A DNA stretch of 64,000 bases from Callaeas wilsoni (GCA_013398955.1 VWPU01005269.1:1-64000), one strand, 5' to 3'. Shown: positions 47,241 through 59,961, counted from the first letter of the stretch. Numbers and translations: made by a program. Notes: generated by a model from the sequence alone, not told the origin.

Positions 47241-49255
47241 GGGAGAGGGCTTTCCTTTCGTTCTGTTATTGTCAGATAGACTGAGTCACACTGAGATAAA
47301 TCCCGCAGATATTACAGCCTGTGTGTGCCTGAAAAAAGATGTATGTGGATGTTAACGTTGCCAGTTGTCACCATGCTATGAGGGATGTTGTGGAAATAGA
47401 AATGGGGAAAATATAATAGATACTTCAGATTTGCAGCCTTAATGGCTTTACAGCACATCTAATTATTATATATCTATCACATCAATATACTGCAGCACTT
47501 GTGGTATTTTTATTTAGCTCCATCTGGTGTATGATAACACGCTTCTGGTACCAAAACAAGCATCAATTGGAAAGAAATTTAATACATAGTTCTGCAGAGA
47601 AGTCCCTTAAAACACATCCTAAACCAAGCACGTGCCATGCAAAACCAATACTGCAGTTTGGACAGAGAAAGCACTTCTGGGTGAAAAGGAGGGATGTGAG
47701 CAATTAAAAGTACACCCAGGCAGACACTCTGCTCCAGGTTTCTTGCCTGTAGCCTGCAAATCCTATGTCAGTGCCGTGTTTGCCAATCTCCCAGCATTTA
47801 GTGTGTACTCCTGGGAGCAGAGATGTGGGATGATTCCAGGTTTTCCTTAGCTTTGAGAGAGATACAGGGGTGAAAAGGACAGGCGCAGGAGCGCTGGAGA
47901 CTGAGAGATGAGAGGGGAAGGGGCTGGCAGAACACCCTGTGGATGTGGGAATGGTGAGAATGAGAAATACTGACCCTGCTCACTGAGGGCTCCGTCACCA
48001 AGACATTCTGACTTCCTCAGCTGTGTGGAAATCACTTAATGGCAAAACCAACAAAATAAATTCCCTGCTTGCTTTCCCCTCTGTTCCCCAAGTGAGGGGC
48101 AGCGGTGAGTGGATGTGCCAGACATTGTGGCCCTGTTAACTGCAGAGGGAATAACACTGAGGGACACATTTTAAGAGGGAGGAAAGGGGCTTTGTGAGGG
48201 GAAAAATCCATTCCCCAGCTGTGTGATGTGAAGGAGATGCTGCATATGCTACCAGCATCCCTTGCTGGGGAAACCACCTGCAAACCCCTGGGATACACCA
48301 GTGCCGAAATCCTCCTTCCTCCTGCTCTTGCAGAGGTTCACCTTCGCTCTCCCAGATGAGCCCTAGAAAATGTAATTGCATCTAACAACTCCAGTAATGA
48401 ACTCCTGGTCTGCAGAGAATCAGTTTATAGCCAGGCTGGCCATGAGCAGGTGTTAAAAACCTGTCTCCACCTGGCTCCAGGTGCCCTCGAGCTGTGTTAG
48501 CACCATGCACAGACCCTCCAGGCTTTGGGGCTGCTGGAATGGCAGCACTGAGGAAACAGGGGCTGTGGCTGTGCCGTGGAGGAGCCACGTGAGGCTTCCA
48601 GGGGCTGCCGGTGACACAAGGTGAAAGATGGAGGTGATACAGGCAGGTGAGTGACGGCCTGCCCACTTTGGCATCTGTGAGTTTGAGTGGAATTTTCCAA
48701 GGAAATCTCCCTCTGCCTCACTAACAGCACACCAATGACTGCAAAGGCTCCAGCTTTGAGGCTGGGAAGGACAATCACAAGCTCCAATATAGAACTGACC
48801 TGTGGCTCCAAGCAGCTGGTCCTGCACTGGAGGCAGAGATGTGCCTGACTAACATGTCCCACAGCAGATGACAGGGGAGCTGTGCTATGTTTACTGCTGC
48901 ATTTCTTTTAATCATGTATTTTCCTCCAAACAAAGAATTTCCAGCTCGGTACTTAGAGATCAATGCATTTTATTTATCATCTCCAGGCAGGCACTGTTTC
49001 CTATTAACGTTTTCCACACTTTACAGCCTAATTAAGGTCATCTGACCAGCAGCACGCTGCTGTGTGTGTTTTAAACTACTGTACCTAATTATTTCTTTTA
49101 AACCTTACACGGAGTAGCCTGTGTCTGACCAGCAGGTCCCTGCTGCAGGCTGGAGGCTCAGCATTGGCTCCCTCCTGCTCCTGGGCAAGAGTCAGCACAT
49201 GTGGGGACACTGCACATGGTCTCTGACGCTTATTTTTTTGTTTGTTTAAAGAATT

Positions 49256-49276
49256 GTTTTGTTTTGTTTTGTTTTA
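49256..49276 (+). repeat. (TTTTG)n short repeat
   Basis: Four consecutive TTTTG units ending in TTTTAAG. Could be the reverse tail of a decayed retroposon, but no body is recognised. Confidence 0.85.
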
Positions 49277-50169
49277 AGATTTGGGAGCTCAAGAAAAGCC
49301 CTGAAAACTGCTTGACATTGACCCAGATTTCTAGCACGAGCAGCACCAGGGCCTCTTGCTGTGCTGTGACCTCTGAGCAGTGGGAAAGTCCCACCTGAGC
49401 CCAGTCCAGACACACCTGAGCTATGGTGCATCTCCTGCAGGTTTTTTTTATGTCACCCCCATGATCTCAGCACTGGTATCATTGAGCTTGGCTCGGTGTC
49501 ACATCTGATTTCACTGCAAATAGCCTCAAAACTCTTTGAAAGGCACGGCTTCCCCTAAACAGATTGTGGGACCTGCACCTACCTCCCTGCTACCTTTAAA
49601 TCAAACGTCTCTGAATATATTACACCGCAGAGCCATATGTTCAGTGCCACTTCTCTCGGCGTGTCATGTAATTCATTGGCTATAGGCTCCCCAAGATATA
49701 TGGACGTTGCCAAAAATAGGGAATGCTGGACCAGCCCTTCTTCCCCTTCAGCAAAAACGTGCTTTCAGCTGGCTGGGGGAGAGGGCGGGTGGGAGTGGGC
49801 TTGAGGTGTGACTACACATGGGAAAACCCCTTAAATTTTGTTTTGCAGACCCTATTCTGTGAATGCTGTGAGGACAATCCTTCAGCCCTGTCCCACTCAG
49901 GATTTTTCATGGCTTTCAGTCTGCATTTCCATGTAACACTCTGCTGGATAAAGAAATTGGAGTGTGTTGAGCAAAAGGCATCAAGAGCATCAATAAATTT
50001 TTGCTGTCGTGGGGGGACAAATGTGCTCCATTCACATCTGAAGAGAATGGGATCTGCTAAAGCACTGGCAGGTTTCATCTTCATCAACATGAACAGGCTC
50101 ACTGGGACTGTAGTTCCCTGTCCCCATGGTGTGTCCTGCTCCTCTCCTGGTGTCCCCATCCTGGGACGG

Positions 50170-50205
50170 GCATAGAACAGCTTGGGTTGGAAGGAGCTCC
50201 AGAGG
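50170..50205 (-). mobile_element. Short CR1 3'-end relic (reverse)
   Basis: CATAGAACAGCTTGGGTTGG followed by AAGGAGCTCCAGAGG resembles the reverse complement of the last bases of a CR1 element (ATAGAATGGTTTGGGTTGGAAGG type). It is too short for certainty. Confidence 0.5.
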
Positions 50206-53054
50206 TGAGGCTCTCCTGGGTTCTGTTTCTCAGCCTCCTTTACCCCACCTTGGGTTTTGCACCTTTGGCTGGGGCTGCCAGTCCATTTGGGGATGCTCAG
50301 GGTCTGAGGAGGTGCCAGAGCCCAGAAGGGCCCCAGGAGCTGCCTGGCTCCGTGCTCAGCTCGGTGCTCAGCCCTGGCTGCAGCGCTGGCAGGGCACTGC
50401 CAGACCCCGCGGAACGGGCACCGCCGAGTGCAATTACGGCTCTGGAATGCGCTTCCCTGTGAATCCCTTCCAGGACCAGCTAATATATGCTCTGATATTG
50501 GCACTGCTCTCGCTAATATTGCTGCCAGCGAATTCTCTGCTCTGCTTGAATATTCATGGGAAGTGAATGTGAGGAGAGGAACAGCCTAAATGAGGTGAGT
50601 ATGCTTAAAAATTCAGCTTCCAAATTCAGTGGCTATTTCTTGCAGCACTCACCCAAGCGTTAGCTCCCATATTATCAATTTCAGTCTGTGTTTCGGACTT
50701 CTGAGCAAATTTTCTGTGTTTTTCTCTCACTGGATCTGCAAACTCTTCCCTCCCTCGAGATCAGCAGCTTTGTGTTAAAACAACAACTCTCCTTGATGAA
50801 CTTTGCAGTCAAAGGATTTGTTTTCCCTGTCTTTTATTTAAATTATTCTGCCTTCACCTCCCCGTGCATGGTTCAGAGCCTGTGGTGGCTCTGTGCTGGG
50901 ATTGAAATGATTCTTGCTTAGGCAAACTCTCATTTGGACTTGTCAAAGGAGTTCGTTGTGTTTGTAATTAAGTGCCTCTCACACCTTCTTTAACCTCACT
51001 TACAAGGAGTCCAAGCGTTAGAAAAGCCTGCAAGAGGCAGGAAAGGCTCATTTGCACCTTGAAATGCCAATGTTTTGGGAGATCAATGCTGTCTGTATGG
51101 AACAAAACTATAAGCAACTTTCAAGTGCTTTTTTTTAATGTAGTGTCTCCTTTGCATATTGGATTCATGTCTGATTATATGGTGAGTAAGGTGTGAGATA
51201 ACAGGAAAGCAGCCTCCAAAGCATTAACTCCTTCACACGTGCCGTGGCTCGAGCACAGCTCGGCTCTGCTTTCTTGTGCTTCCTCTCTCCTAAATATAAT
51301 CACACCCGACCGGATGATGGGAAAGAAACTCTACTGTTACAAAGCCGAGCGTAGGAAGTTTAGACTGTATCAGAATGAGGGTAATTAGTGTTTGCATTAG
51401 GCTGTTGCTCAGCCACACAGCCGGTTCCATGGCAGGGAGGCAGGAAGGGCTGCTCTCCTCCTTCTCCCGGGAGGTGACACCGAGGCAGGATGGCCACCTG
51501 ACCTTGTCCTTGCCCTCTGGCTCCACGGTGGCCTGAACCATCCCACATCCCTCCCACGCCAAGCTGGATGGAGCAATCCCACGCTTTGCCCAGCTGCCGC
51601 TCTGCTCGCAGCACCGCCGGGGTCGGCAGAACCAGGTACCTTGGTAATCGTCCGTGGGCCACTCGTGAAAAGCTGTGAAATTTCCAATTAGCCTGGAAAA
51701 AAATGTAGATAAGCGTGTAATTCTCAGCCCAAATTAAATCAAGCGTCCAAGCACGCTCTTCCCTTACTGCTGTGCTTCATCCACCACCACCCTCTCCCCT
51801 CTGCATCCTTCAGCACAGCACATTTTTCTTTTTAATTGGTGGCAGACTTTATCCTTGGAGTTTAAACTTTGCTAGCGGATGGAAGGAAGGGGCTGTCTCC
51901 TTTATTTGATTTAAAGAAAGGCTTTGCTGCTGTGAGGATCTAATGCATAAGCTTTTTGGGGTTTTCATATCCACTCCCATGGCTGTGTCAGATTGGCTTT
52001 GGTCTGATGCAGCAGAGGAAAGCAGGAAGCTTAGTTTGAGATACAGGGAGGGAGCCTGGATGGTTTGGGAAGCTCTGCCATAGGGCTTACATCAGAAACA
52101 TGTTGACACTGCTGAACATGGAAAACCAAGAGAATACTAATGGTGCATTTATTAAATATCTCAAAGTCCACTTAGGATCCCATAAAGACCCTGAGTAGAT
52201 TAGGGTTCAGGAGGCAAACTGGTGCTGTTGAATACGTAACAGTGGATTTGTGTGTCCAGACTGCTCCAGTGAGGGACATCCTCCACTGACAGGTGCCACC
52301 AGGAGGGACAGATCCCAGGGTTCCTGTGCCACCAACAGCTCCCAGACAAAGCCCAGGAGATGCTGGGCATGACACAAATTGGAAAACCTGTTAGAAAAAT
52401 ATAGAAATGATGCATCAGACCAAGGCTTGCCCCACCGGAGCAGCATTGGAGGTGGCTGGTGCTTGCTTGGAGGTGGCATTTGTAGAGGTAGACACTGAAA
52501 TTGTCCTCAGTAAGCACAGAGTCATCCTGTCCTTCCCACCTGGAGTGTCCTTCCCCAAGATTTTCTGATGCTTCCACCTTTTAACATTTAGCAAACAAAA
52601 TTCAACACAGACCCTTTTTTGTTTACTTATATCTCCATATAAAACTGTGAAAAATGTACGGATCACAGGCACGGCCAGGGAGCGTGTTCCACCCCAGCTC
52701 AGTTGCTTTCCCAGTTGCTTTTCCTAAGACATACTGATCAATTATTTTTCTGTCTATGCACCAATTGCTCCTAATTGCTGCCTCCATTGTGTGCCTTCTG
52801 GTTTGGAGCATGTTTAATGGGAGATTTGTGCTCATCTTGAAAGGATGCCGGCTTTAATGATCAGGGAGAGCGTCAGTGAGCTGGAAGTTCACAAAGTGAT
52901 GCCCTTATTTCTGATTTCCAGTGTGAGCTCCCATCTGCAGCTACTGCAATTTAATACTGAGGGGAACCCAGAGCTGGGCAGAGAGGATTCAGAGTGGATG
53001 GTGGTTCAGTTGCACCGGGGCAGGTGGGAGAGTCAGGCAGACACAGAAATCATG

Positions 53055-53145
53055 GACTCACAGAATTATTACAGTTGGAAAAGACCCCCAAGCCCAGCCT
53101 TTGAATGGACACCACCATATCCACTAAACCATATCATGAAGTGAA
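53055..53145 (-). mobile_element. CR1 LINE 3' fragment (reverse orientation)
   Basis: On the + strand: GACTCACAGAATTATTACAG, TTGGAAAAGACCCCCAAGCC, then CATATCCACTAAACCATATC. This matches the reverse complement of the 3' end of a CR1 subfamily that has TTGGAAAAGACC and CACTAAACCATGTC words. Confidence 0.85.
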
Positions 53146-53159
53146 TGCTGCTGTCTACA

Positions 53160-53227
53160 GCAAGGACTGGACAGGAGCTGGACTCGATCCCTGTGGGTCC
53201 CCTCCAACTCAGATATTCTATGATTCC
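53160..53227 (+). mobile_element. CR1 LINE 3' fragment (sense)
   Basis: GGAGCTGGACTCGATCC followed by GGGTCCCCTCCAACTCAGAT and ATTCTATGATTCC, the last part of a CR1 3' UTR including its terminal ATTCTATGATTC end. It lies directly beside the reverse fragment at 53055-53145. Confidence 0.88.
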
Positions 53228-54820
53228 CTGAGCCCTTCACTCCACCACAAGCACAAGACATCAGCAGCTCCTCCACTTGCTGCAGAGGCTTGGCTTTGCT
53301 TCAGCGTTTATCTAACACCAGGAGAAACCCAAATCTTCTGAGAATGTGTCCTGTGCCCAAAAAAGTTCATTTTGAGCCAGGTGGGAGCAAGTTCACCGTG
53401 TCCCAAGGTGGTCTTTGGCAATGAGAACCAGACTCCTGTTAGGATAGCCTGGTGCGACAGCCAGCAGGGATGGCTGTGGGTCATGGCTGGGACAAGATCC
53501 CGATGGATGGCTCCATGGGTTCCACAGGCAACGCAGAGCAGAGGAAGTGGGATCAGCCAGGCACTCTGGATGGAGGCACAGGGCTCCTCAGCTCAGGGTT
53601 CCTCAGCTCAGGGCTGAGCTCTCTGCTGCAGAAAGCTGGATGAGAACTCACCTTTATGACCCACTGCTTCCTCCAGCCATGGGTCTCATTTGGTGGGGTG
53701 GATGTGGACATGGAGCTTTGACAGGGGATGCCTGTGGTGGTACAGTGAGAGGCTGAGGAGGGCTGGAAAAGGGACTGGTGCTCTTATCCATGTGCCAAAG
53801 GGACACTCCTGCAGCCTCACCCCCTGATTTTCTTGTGTAACTCCAAGGAAATGGGAATGATTGTCTGTGATTAGATGGGTTTGTGGGGAGAGCTTTGATC
53901 CTGTCAGCAGAGACGGGAGAATGATGGAAAGAGAAAGGAGTGCAAAGAAAAGAGAGGGGAGGAGGGAAACACCATCAAGATGGTCCTGACAGATGGGGAG
54001 GAGGTGAGGGATGTGGCAGGAGATGTTTCCCACTGCTGCTCAAATAGGCGGGGGAGGACAGGAGCTCAGGCTTCTTCTCGGGGACAGCTTTGTCTTAAAC
54101 CTAAGCTGTGATTTCCAGTGGTAGCATCAGATCAGCCGCAAAACCTTGGCTGAAACGGCAGTTTGACATCAATTACTGCAGTCCTGTCTCTCCCTGGTGT
54201 GGCAGCAGCCCGGGGAGTGCACTTTGGAGACAGATGTGTTTGACTCAGACGTGATGCAGAGCAGAGTATTAGGCAGTGCACTGAGCTTGGTGCTGCTGTG
54301 GCTGTTTTAGTGGGACCCAGGACCCTGAACAAGCTGGGTGCAATGGCTTCAGTGAGCGATGCACTGCCCAAATCCCTGTTGTGAGGCAGAGATCCACACA
54401 GCCACAGGGAGCTCTGGAACTCTGGCAGCACTCAGCATGTGGGGACAGAACAGGCAGGAGCTGGCAGGCTCCATCTCAGAGCCACTCGCCTTGTGCTTTA
54501 TCAAATCATCCCAAAATGCAGGGTCAAGTAGCTCTAGGTGTGCAATTCCCCTGGGAACCGAAGGATAAGCAAACCCAGTGAAGGCAATATCAGCCCTCCC
54601 TCTTGACCTTCCTCTCTTTGCTGGGGAGTGCTGTGTGTGGGGTGTCACCTGCACCTTCCTCCAGCACGAAGCCCGGGGTTATCCTGCAGCTGCCACCATC
54701 CCATATCCCACTTGGCCTCCCCGTCCACGGTGGATCCCAGAGGATGAAGTAAAACTTGTCTGGATCAGATCTTTTTGTAAACACAGCCCTGACACCCCCA
54801 CGCTTTAATACAGCACTTCC

Positions 54821-57800
54821 TATTCTCTGTTGGAGGTTCTGTAGTGGAGGCTTCTAAAAAAAGGAGAATTTCTGGCATTATTTACAGTTTAAAAGATTGG
54901 GTTTGACACATTTATGGCTGAGACAGTAAATATGACTTATGGCAAATCAATTCACTGCATTTGACTGCGACATCGGTGCTGCCAGGGATTTGATTGGGAA
55001 TTGATGGCGTTATTTGCCAGAGGGCTGGGAGATGCCGTCGGTGTCACGGCTGTCCAGGGTCCAGGCTGGAAAATCGTGGTTCTTGCAGCATGCTGAGAGC
55101 TCAGCCCATCCTGGCCCACACCCTGCCATGCCTTTCCTGCTCTTCCCAAACCCCGGGAATCACCACCGGGGGCTCCGATGAGGCTGATGCCGGCCCTCCG
55201 TGCTGAGCTGGCATTTTCACAGCTTCACCAAACTTTCGGATTTGCTTTCCATCACTCCTCCTTTTCCTTAGAGTCCATTTGGATGTCTGAAAACAGAGAT
55301 GTTGAAAACTGAATTTATGCTACAAGGAGAAGCGGTAGAGATAAGGAGGGGGGGCATGTGCAAAGGGGGGGAGCTCGAAAGGCAGCTTTTTTATTTTTTT
55401 AAAACTTTTTCGCTGATGGCAAGTGGTAAGCATGTTTTATTTATGTGTTCTGAGATCCGCCAACGTTATGTTTTTCTCCTGACTGATGCCTTGGCTGCAA
55501 TGACAGCTTACACCGAGCCGGCTGTGCACGAGCCTTATTTACCCTCCACAGACGCCTCCCCGAGACTGACAGCGAAATATTCTGCACCTCGAATTGCTCC
55601 TCAGTTAATGCAATGCGAATTTGGCTCCTTTGTTCAAAAGTTTTTGTGTTTTGGGTTTTGTTTTTTTTCCCCCAAATGTGCAGATTATTTTTTCAATGGA
55701 AAGGGGCTGGAGGCTTTTTCGAAATGTTGAAAATAAGGCAACTTACAGAATTTTGGTGAACTCTACCTTCCACCTGCCCTGCTGTTCCCTGACTACGGTG
55801 GGGTGGTGCCTGTGTTAGGTGAGAGCTAAAGGATGGTGATTCCTTTCTCCCTCCTCTTGCTGCTGCAGGAGCGATGGGTTTTGCCTGTGGGAGCTACGAT
55901 GTGCATTCCCACTGCCTGCTCTCCTTTCCCGTTATGTTTATGAAAACTCATTTGTCTGCTTGTCTCCAAAACACTTCTTGGGGTGGCCAAAACCAGATCT
56001 GAGCAAAGATGAAAGTGTAAAATCGGAGAGAAATTGGAGGGTGCTCACTGCAAGCTGCCAGGCTCTGTAGGAGATGCTCATTTCGTGTGTCCATGAGAAC
56101 GCGTGTGTGTTCAGGAGAAACTTTCAGCACCAGGAAAGCTCCTGCCGAGGCTGTTTTCTGGTTCCAGGCAGCTCTTGGTGACGGAGCACGGCTTCAGCCC
56201 CGCTTCATTCCCAGCTGGGGAACTACCTTGGCAAAATCATCGCTAAATGAGGTTTTTAGCAGCGTGTGGTATGGAAGGCATCCAGGATTGTGGTTTTCCA
56301 AGGTAACAGCTGAAGAAAAGAAAAAAACCTAAAAAAAGGAGAAAAAAAAAAGTAAGACTGAGCTTTTGTTAAGTAATTAAAGAATTCCGGGTTGCTGGAA
56401 AGCCTCGGGGCTGTGCTTCTGTGGCTGATCAGAGTCTTTGTTTGCACAAGGCTGGTAAACAATTTGCAGTTCTTGGCAATAACCTGAATTATGTCCTACC
56501 AAAAAAAAAAAAAAAAAAAAAAAAGGAAGAAGAAGTTGAAAAGGCCGGGTTTATATCATTATTTCACGGCAGGGAGAGGAATGAGGGAGGGATTTCTGAT
56601 GGGCTGGCATTCACTGAGGTCTATGGACCTACGGAGATGCCCTCACTTCTCTACGTCCATCCACGGGATGCTTTTGGGTAAATAAATAAAGTTTAGCAAG
56701 GGCAGAGAGCCCAGGATTGCTCAGCACAGGAGTTCCTTCCCTCACACTGGGTTTAGGCACTGATTTAAGCAGGGGGGCTCGCTGCACAAAGCATTAATAT
56801 GCTCGCTATGAAGCCTGGCTGTGCTCAGAGCCGGGAGATTTGCATGGGAAATCTCTGCTCCTGGAGCCTCTACACCCACATCCTTAATTAAGCAACATCC
56901 CATGTTTCTGCTCTATAGGATGAGTGAATATATGCAACTCCAATGCACAGGAGAGAATTTTGTAATGATTTTGCTGTTTGTTTAAGCGTGGAGGAAGTTT
57001 GCTCGGTGGGTTCGCCTGACCGCCAGCTACACTTGGTTGGAAAAACATATAAATAAAAGCAGGATGCAATGTCCCATCTGGGGTGAGCGGCCAAGACAAC
57101 ACCTCCACAGGCACATGGGGCAGAGCTGGAGATCAGGGAGGCCACAGCCCTGCTCCCAGCTCCTGCTGGCAGGGCCAGGGTTAGCCCACATCCAGTGGTC
57201 AGCATGGCTTTGGGTTAGGGAACGCTCAGGGGAAGGGGAGATGGGAAAACTGGAATAAAACCAAGAAGCACATGTAAAATATCCCCTGTCTTGCCCAACC
57301 TTCTGAGGGTGAAGTTTGCAGGGGAGGGTAGGGGAGCACATCCCCCCTGAGCTGGGGATGCTTGTTGGTGCTCCAGCCCTGCTGCCCCATGTCCCTGTAT
57401 CCCATCACACTGTCACCACAGGGTCCCCACCAGTGCCTGGCCTGCCTGCCATGGGCATCCTGCCTCAGGGATGGGAGGGCAGGCAGGAGGACATCCATTG
57501 CATCGCCTTCAGCCCTGAAAATACATTGAGAAACCTCCTTGGACCTCTCCTAGGAGGAGATGCTATGAGGAGATGATATAAATAGAGTCTAATTTTTAAA
57601 CACTGTTGACTCTGCCCAACTTTGGGTCAAGTGGAGTTTGGTAGCGTGGTAAAGGACATGTTCTTCATGGCCTTTGTGAAGCCACAGGAGATATTTTTTT
57701 ATTGCCCACAGCCACTGAGACTGGAAAAAAGGCTTCTAGAAGGGGCACCCTTCCTCGTTGTGCTGCGGGAGAGATCATCTGAATTAACATGAGCTCCTTG

Positions 57801-58440
57801 GCTATTAAATGGAAATTTTAAATGGGAAGAAAATTCTGCAGTGACTGCTAAATTGTGTGTCAGCAGAAAGGGGAAAAAGCAATGTGTGTCATTCCTATTA
57901 TCATCTTGAAATCCATCTTCCCTCTACACGCCATGACGGTGGATAATCCCCGATACGACGCCTGCATCGCTAATGTTTGCAGAGGCAGAATTCCTGCTTT
58001 GGAGGAATTTTGCTCTGCATATCTTATCCCCCACCTTGAAGATATGGTCTGAGATGATCGGAAATGCTGAACATGCTGTTCCTGGGAGTTGAGTTTTGCC
58101 ACTGGTGGCAGCAAACTGGCCTCTGAAGCGCACGGAATCAAGAGATTATCGGAATGCCAAGTCACTGCTGGTGTGTCCCTGCCTGCTGTGTGCCTGGCTG
58201 TGGGTTCGACCTGCTGACAAAGACAAGGGGTGTTTTCAAAACAGGAAAATGGTGCCAAGCCCAGCCAGGGTGAGGGCAAAATGGCCAATGTGTGTACCCA
58301 GGGCCGCAGGAGCATATCGTCAGAAAGAAAAAGAAAATCTGTGCTGCTTCTTTATCGCCTGTGGAAAAGCACGGAGATCAGACAGGAATGCCAGGGCATG
58401 ATAAATTTTGCAGCACCTGCACTTTTTTAACCCCTTGGTT
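54821..58440. other. Intergenic with candidate regulatory blocks
   Basis: Repeat-poor sequence with a 24-base A run (56501-56524). AT-rich blocks at about 54880-55020, 55400-55720, 56750-57060 and 57840-58090 look like candidate non-coding elements. The stretch near 55490-55620 is open in one frame but has no recognised protein match or convincing exon boundaries. Confidence 0.5.
56501..56524 (+). repeat. Poly-A tract
   Basis: 24 uninterrupted A followed by GGAAGAAGAAG. No retroposon body recognised upstream. Confidence 0.95.
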
Positions 58441-59844
58441 GCATGGGATGTGATCAGATGTTTTGCTGTGGTGGGTTTAGATGTGAAATGAAGGTGAAGT
58501 AGTCTCTGTTCCCAAGATGGGGCAGCAGCTCCTGCAGCTCCTCCTCAGGGACAGGGACTTGGGACTGTTGGTGACGCAGTCCAGCTCCATCTTCCCGCCC
58601 TGTAGGGTTTGTCATGGTCATTACTGAAGTGGCATGGGGTGTACAGGCTCATGCTGGTGGAAATTTAAAGCAGGGCATCACAAATGAGTGATAACACACA
58701 GCTTGTCAGCCTTGGGAACCAGCCATGGCCTGTCACAAGTCTGCTGTCCTGCAGATGTCCCTGTGGGTTGATGGAAGTGGTAGCTGTGCTCTTGGTCACA
58801 GCTTTGGTTTTCCAGGCCAGGCTTTGGCGTTTTCATGGTGAAAGTGGGCTGAGCATGCCAGGTATTGCTCAACGGGCAGGTTTTGGATACTGGTGTGTGT
58901 GCCATGGCTTCGCATTGCTGCCCCCACAGCAACCCATGGGCCGCGGGAGAGGAACTGGGGTGGGTTTGTTTGCAGCTGAGGAGTCAAGACATGGGGATGA
59001 AGTGAGTGGTGGAGAACCAGACCTTGTGGGTGCACGTCTTTGCATATGGCATGGAAAAAGTCTGGACCAACTCCTCCTTGAGAAAAAGAACCTCAGCACA
59101 AATAAATCTCCCCCTCCAGATCCTCATCCCACTTTGCCTGACAGGGACAGGAGCATGGGGATGCCCAGGAGGAGAAAAGCGCAGAGGAGATGTGATCCAG
59201 GGTGAAAAAACCCAAGCTAATGATGTAGACATTTGTGCAGAGGTTAAAAATGAAGCAATAAAACCTTTACACAAACTTCCAAATGCTTCAGCAGCCACAC
59301 ACCGCAGCTCAAAGCGGGGAATAAATAAGGAAAGGCGCAGGCAGGCAGAGGGAGGCTGATAGAGCCATCACTCCTCAGTGGCAGCCTGAGAAATATGTCC
59401 CATGGTGTCCCCATAGCCACCGAGGGGAAGGAGTGGAGAAGTGGAGGCTCGAGGTGTCCTAGTGCCTCCTGATGGGTTTGGGCCATCCTATGGGGAGCAG
59501 GAGGGATGAAGCACGAGCCGAGTTTGCCAGGACTCTTCGGCTCATGGCCTGGCCAGCATGGCAGCCTGCAGGGTGGGTTTATGTTCCCTGGCAGCCTGGC
59601 AAGCAGGAATTAAAGCCTGTGTGTGGGATGGAGGACTTACTGACCACCCTTTCAGAAAGTCTGTGAGAGATGGGTGCAGCAGGGGCATGTCCCACTTGAA
59701 TTTGAAGAAAGGTGAGAAGCAAACAGGAAATTCTGGGGTCTCACAATTTTTCTGCTGTTGGATGGAGGGGAAGGGCTCAGCCAGGGCTGGGAGCCCGGGG
59801 AGGCTGCAGGGTGCTCTGCAGAGGCGTGGCAGAGGCTGTCAGGT

Positions 59845-59961
59845 GGCCTCATCACAGCCCCCATATCCCCATGGGTGCAGACACCTCCTGTCCTGGTCAC
59901 ACCTGGGGGCNATGGCCCCATCACAGCCCCTGTATCCCCTGTCCTGGTCACACCTGGGGGC
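59845..59961 (+). repeat. Tandem repeat (VNTR-like) with one unresolved base
   Basis: Copy 1 at 59845-59910 and copy 2 at 59914-59961 share GGCCnCATCACAGCCCC and the identical 20-base end TCCTGGTCACACCTGGGGGC. Copy 2 lacks 18 internal bases. The single N at 59911 sits exactly at the junction. Confidence 0.9.

Larger units (their letters stand above)
47241..52100. other. Intergenic with candidate regulatory blocks
   Basis: Several AT-rich stretches (about 47270-47600, 48870-49110, 49590-49725, 50430-50575, 51290-51420, 51660-51760) are free of repeats and dense in TAAT/ATTA and other factor-like words. They alternate with GC-richer sequence. A (TTTTG)n run lies at 49256-49276, and a short CR1-like piece (AGAACAGCTTGGGTTGGAAG) at about 50173-50205. 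No coding gene supported; conservation cannot be judged from one sequence. Confidence 0.5.
52101..54820. other. Intergenic, CR1 pair, no gene seen
   Basis: Unique sequence with two CR1 ends facing opposite ways (53055-53227) and a 15-bp duplication of CTCAGCTCAGGG words near 53583-53612. Open frames up to about 125 codons overlap on both strands without recognisable products. Confidence 0.7.

Noticed and set aside
49812..50504. 230-codon - strand open frame
   Set aside because: Spans a CR1 relic and a candidate non-coding block, with low-complexity content and no family resemblance.
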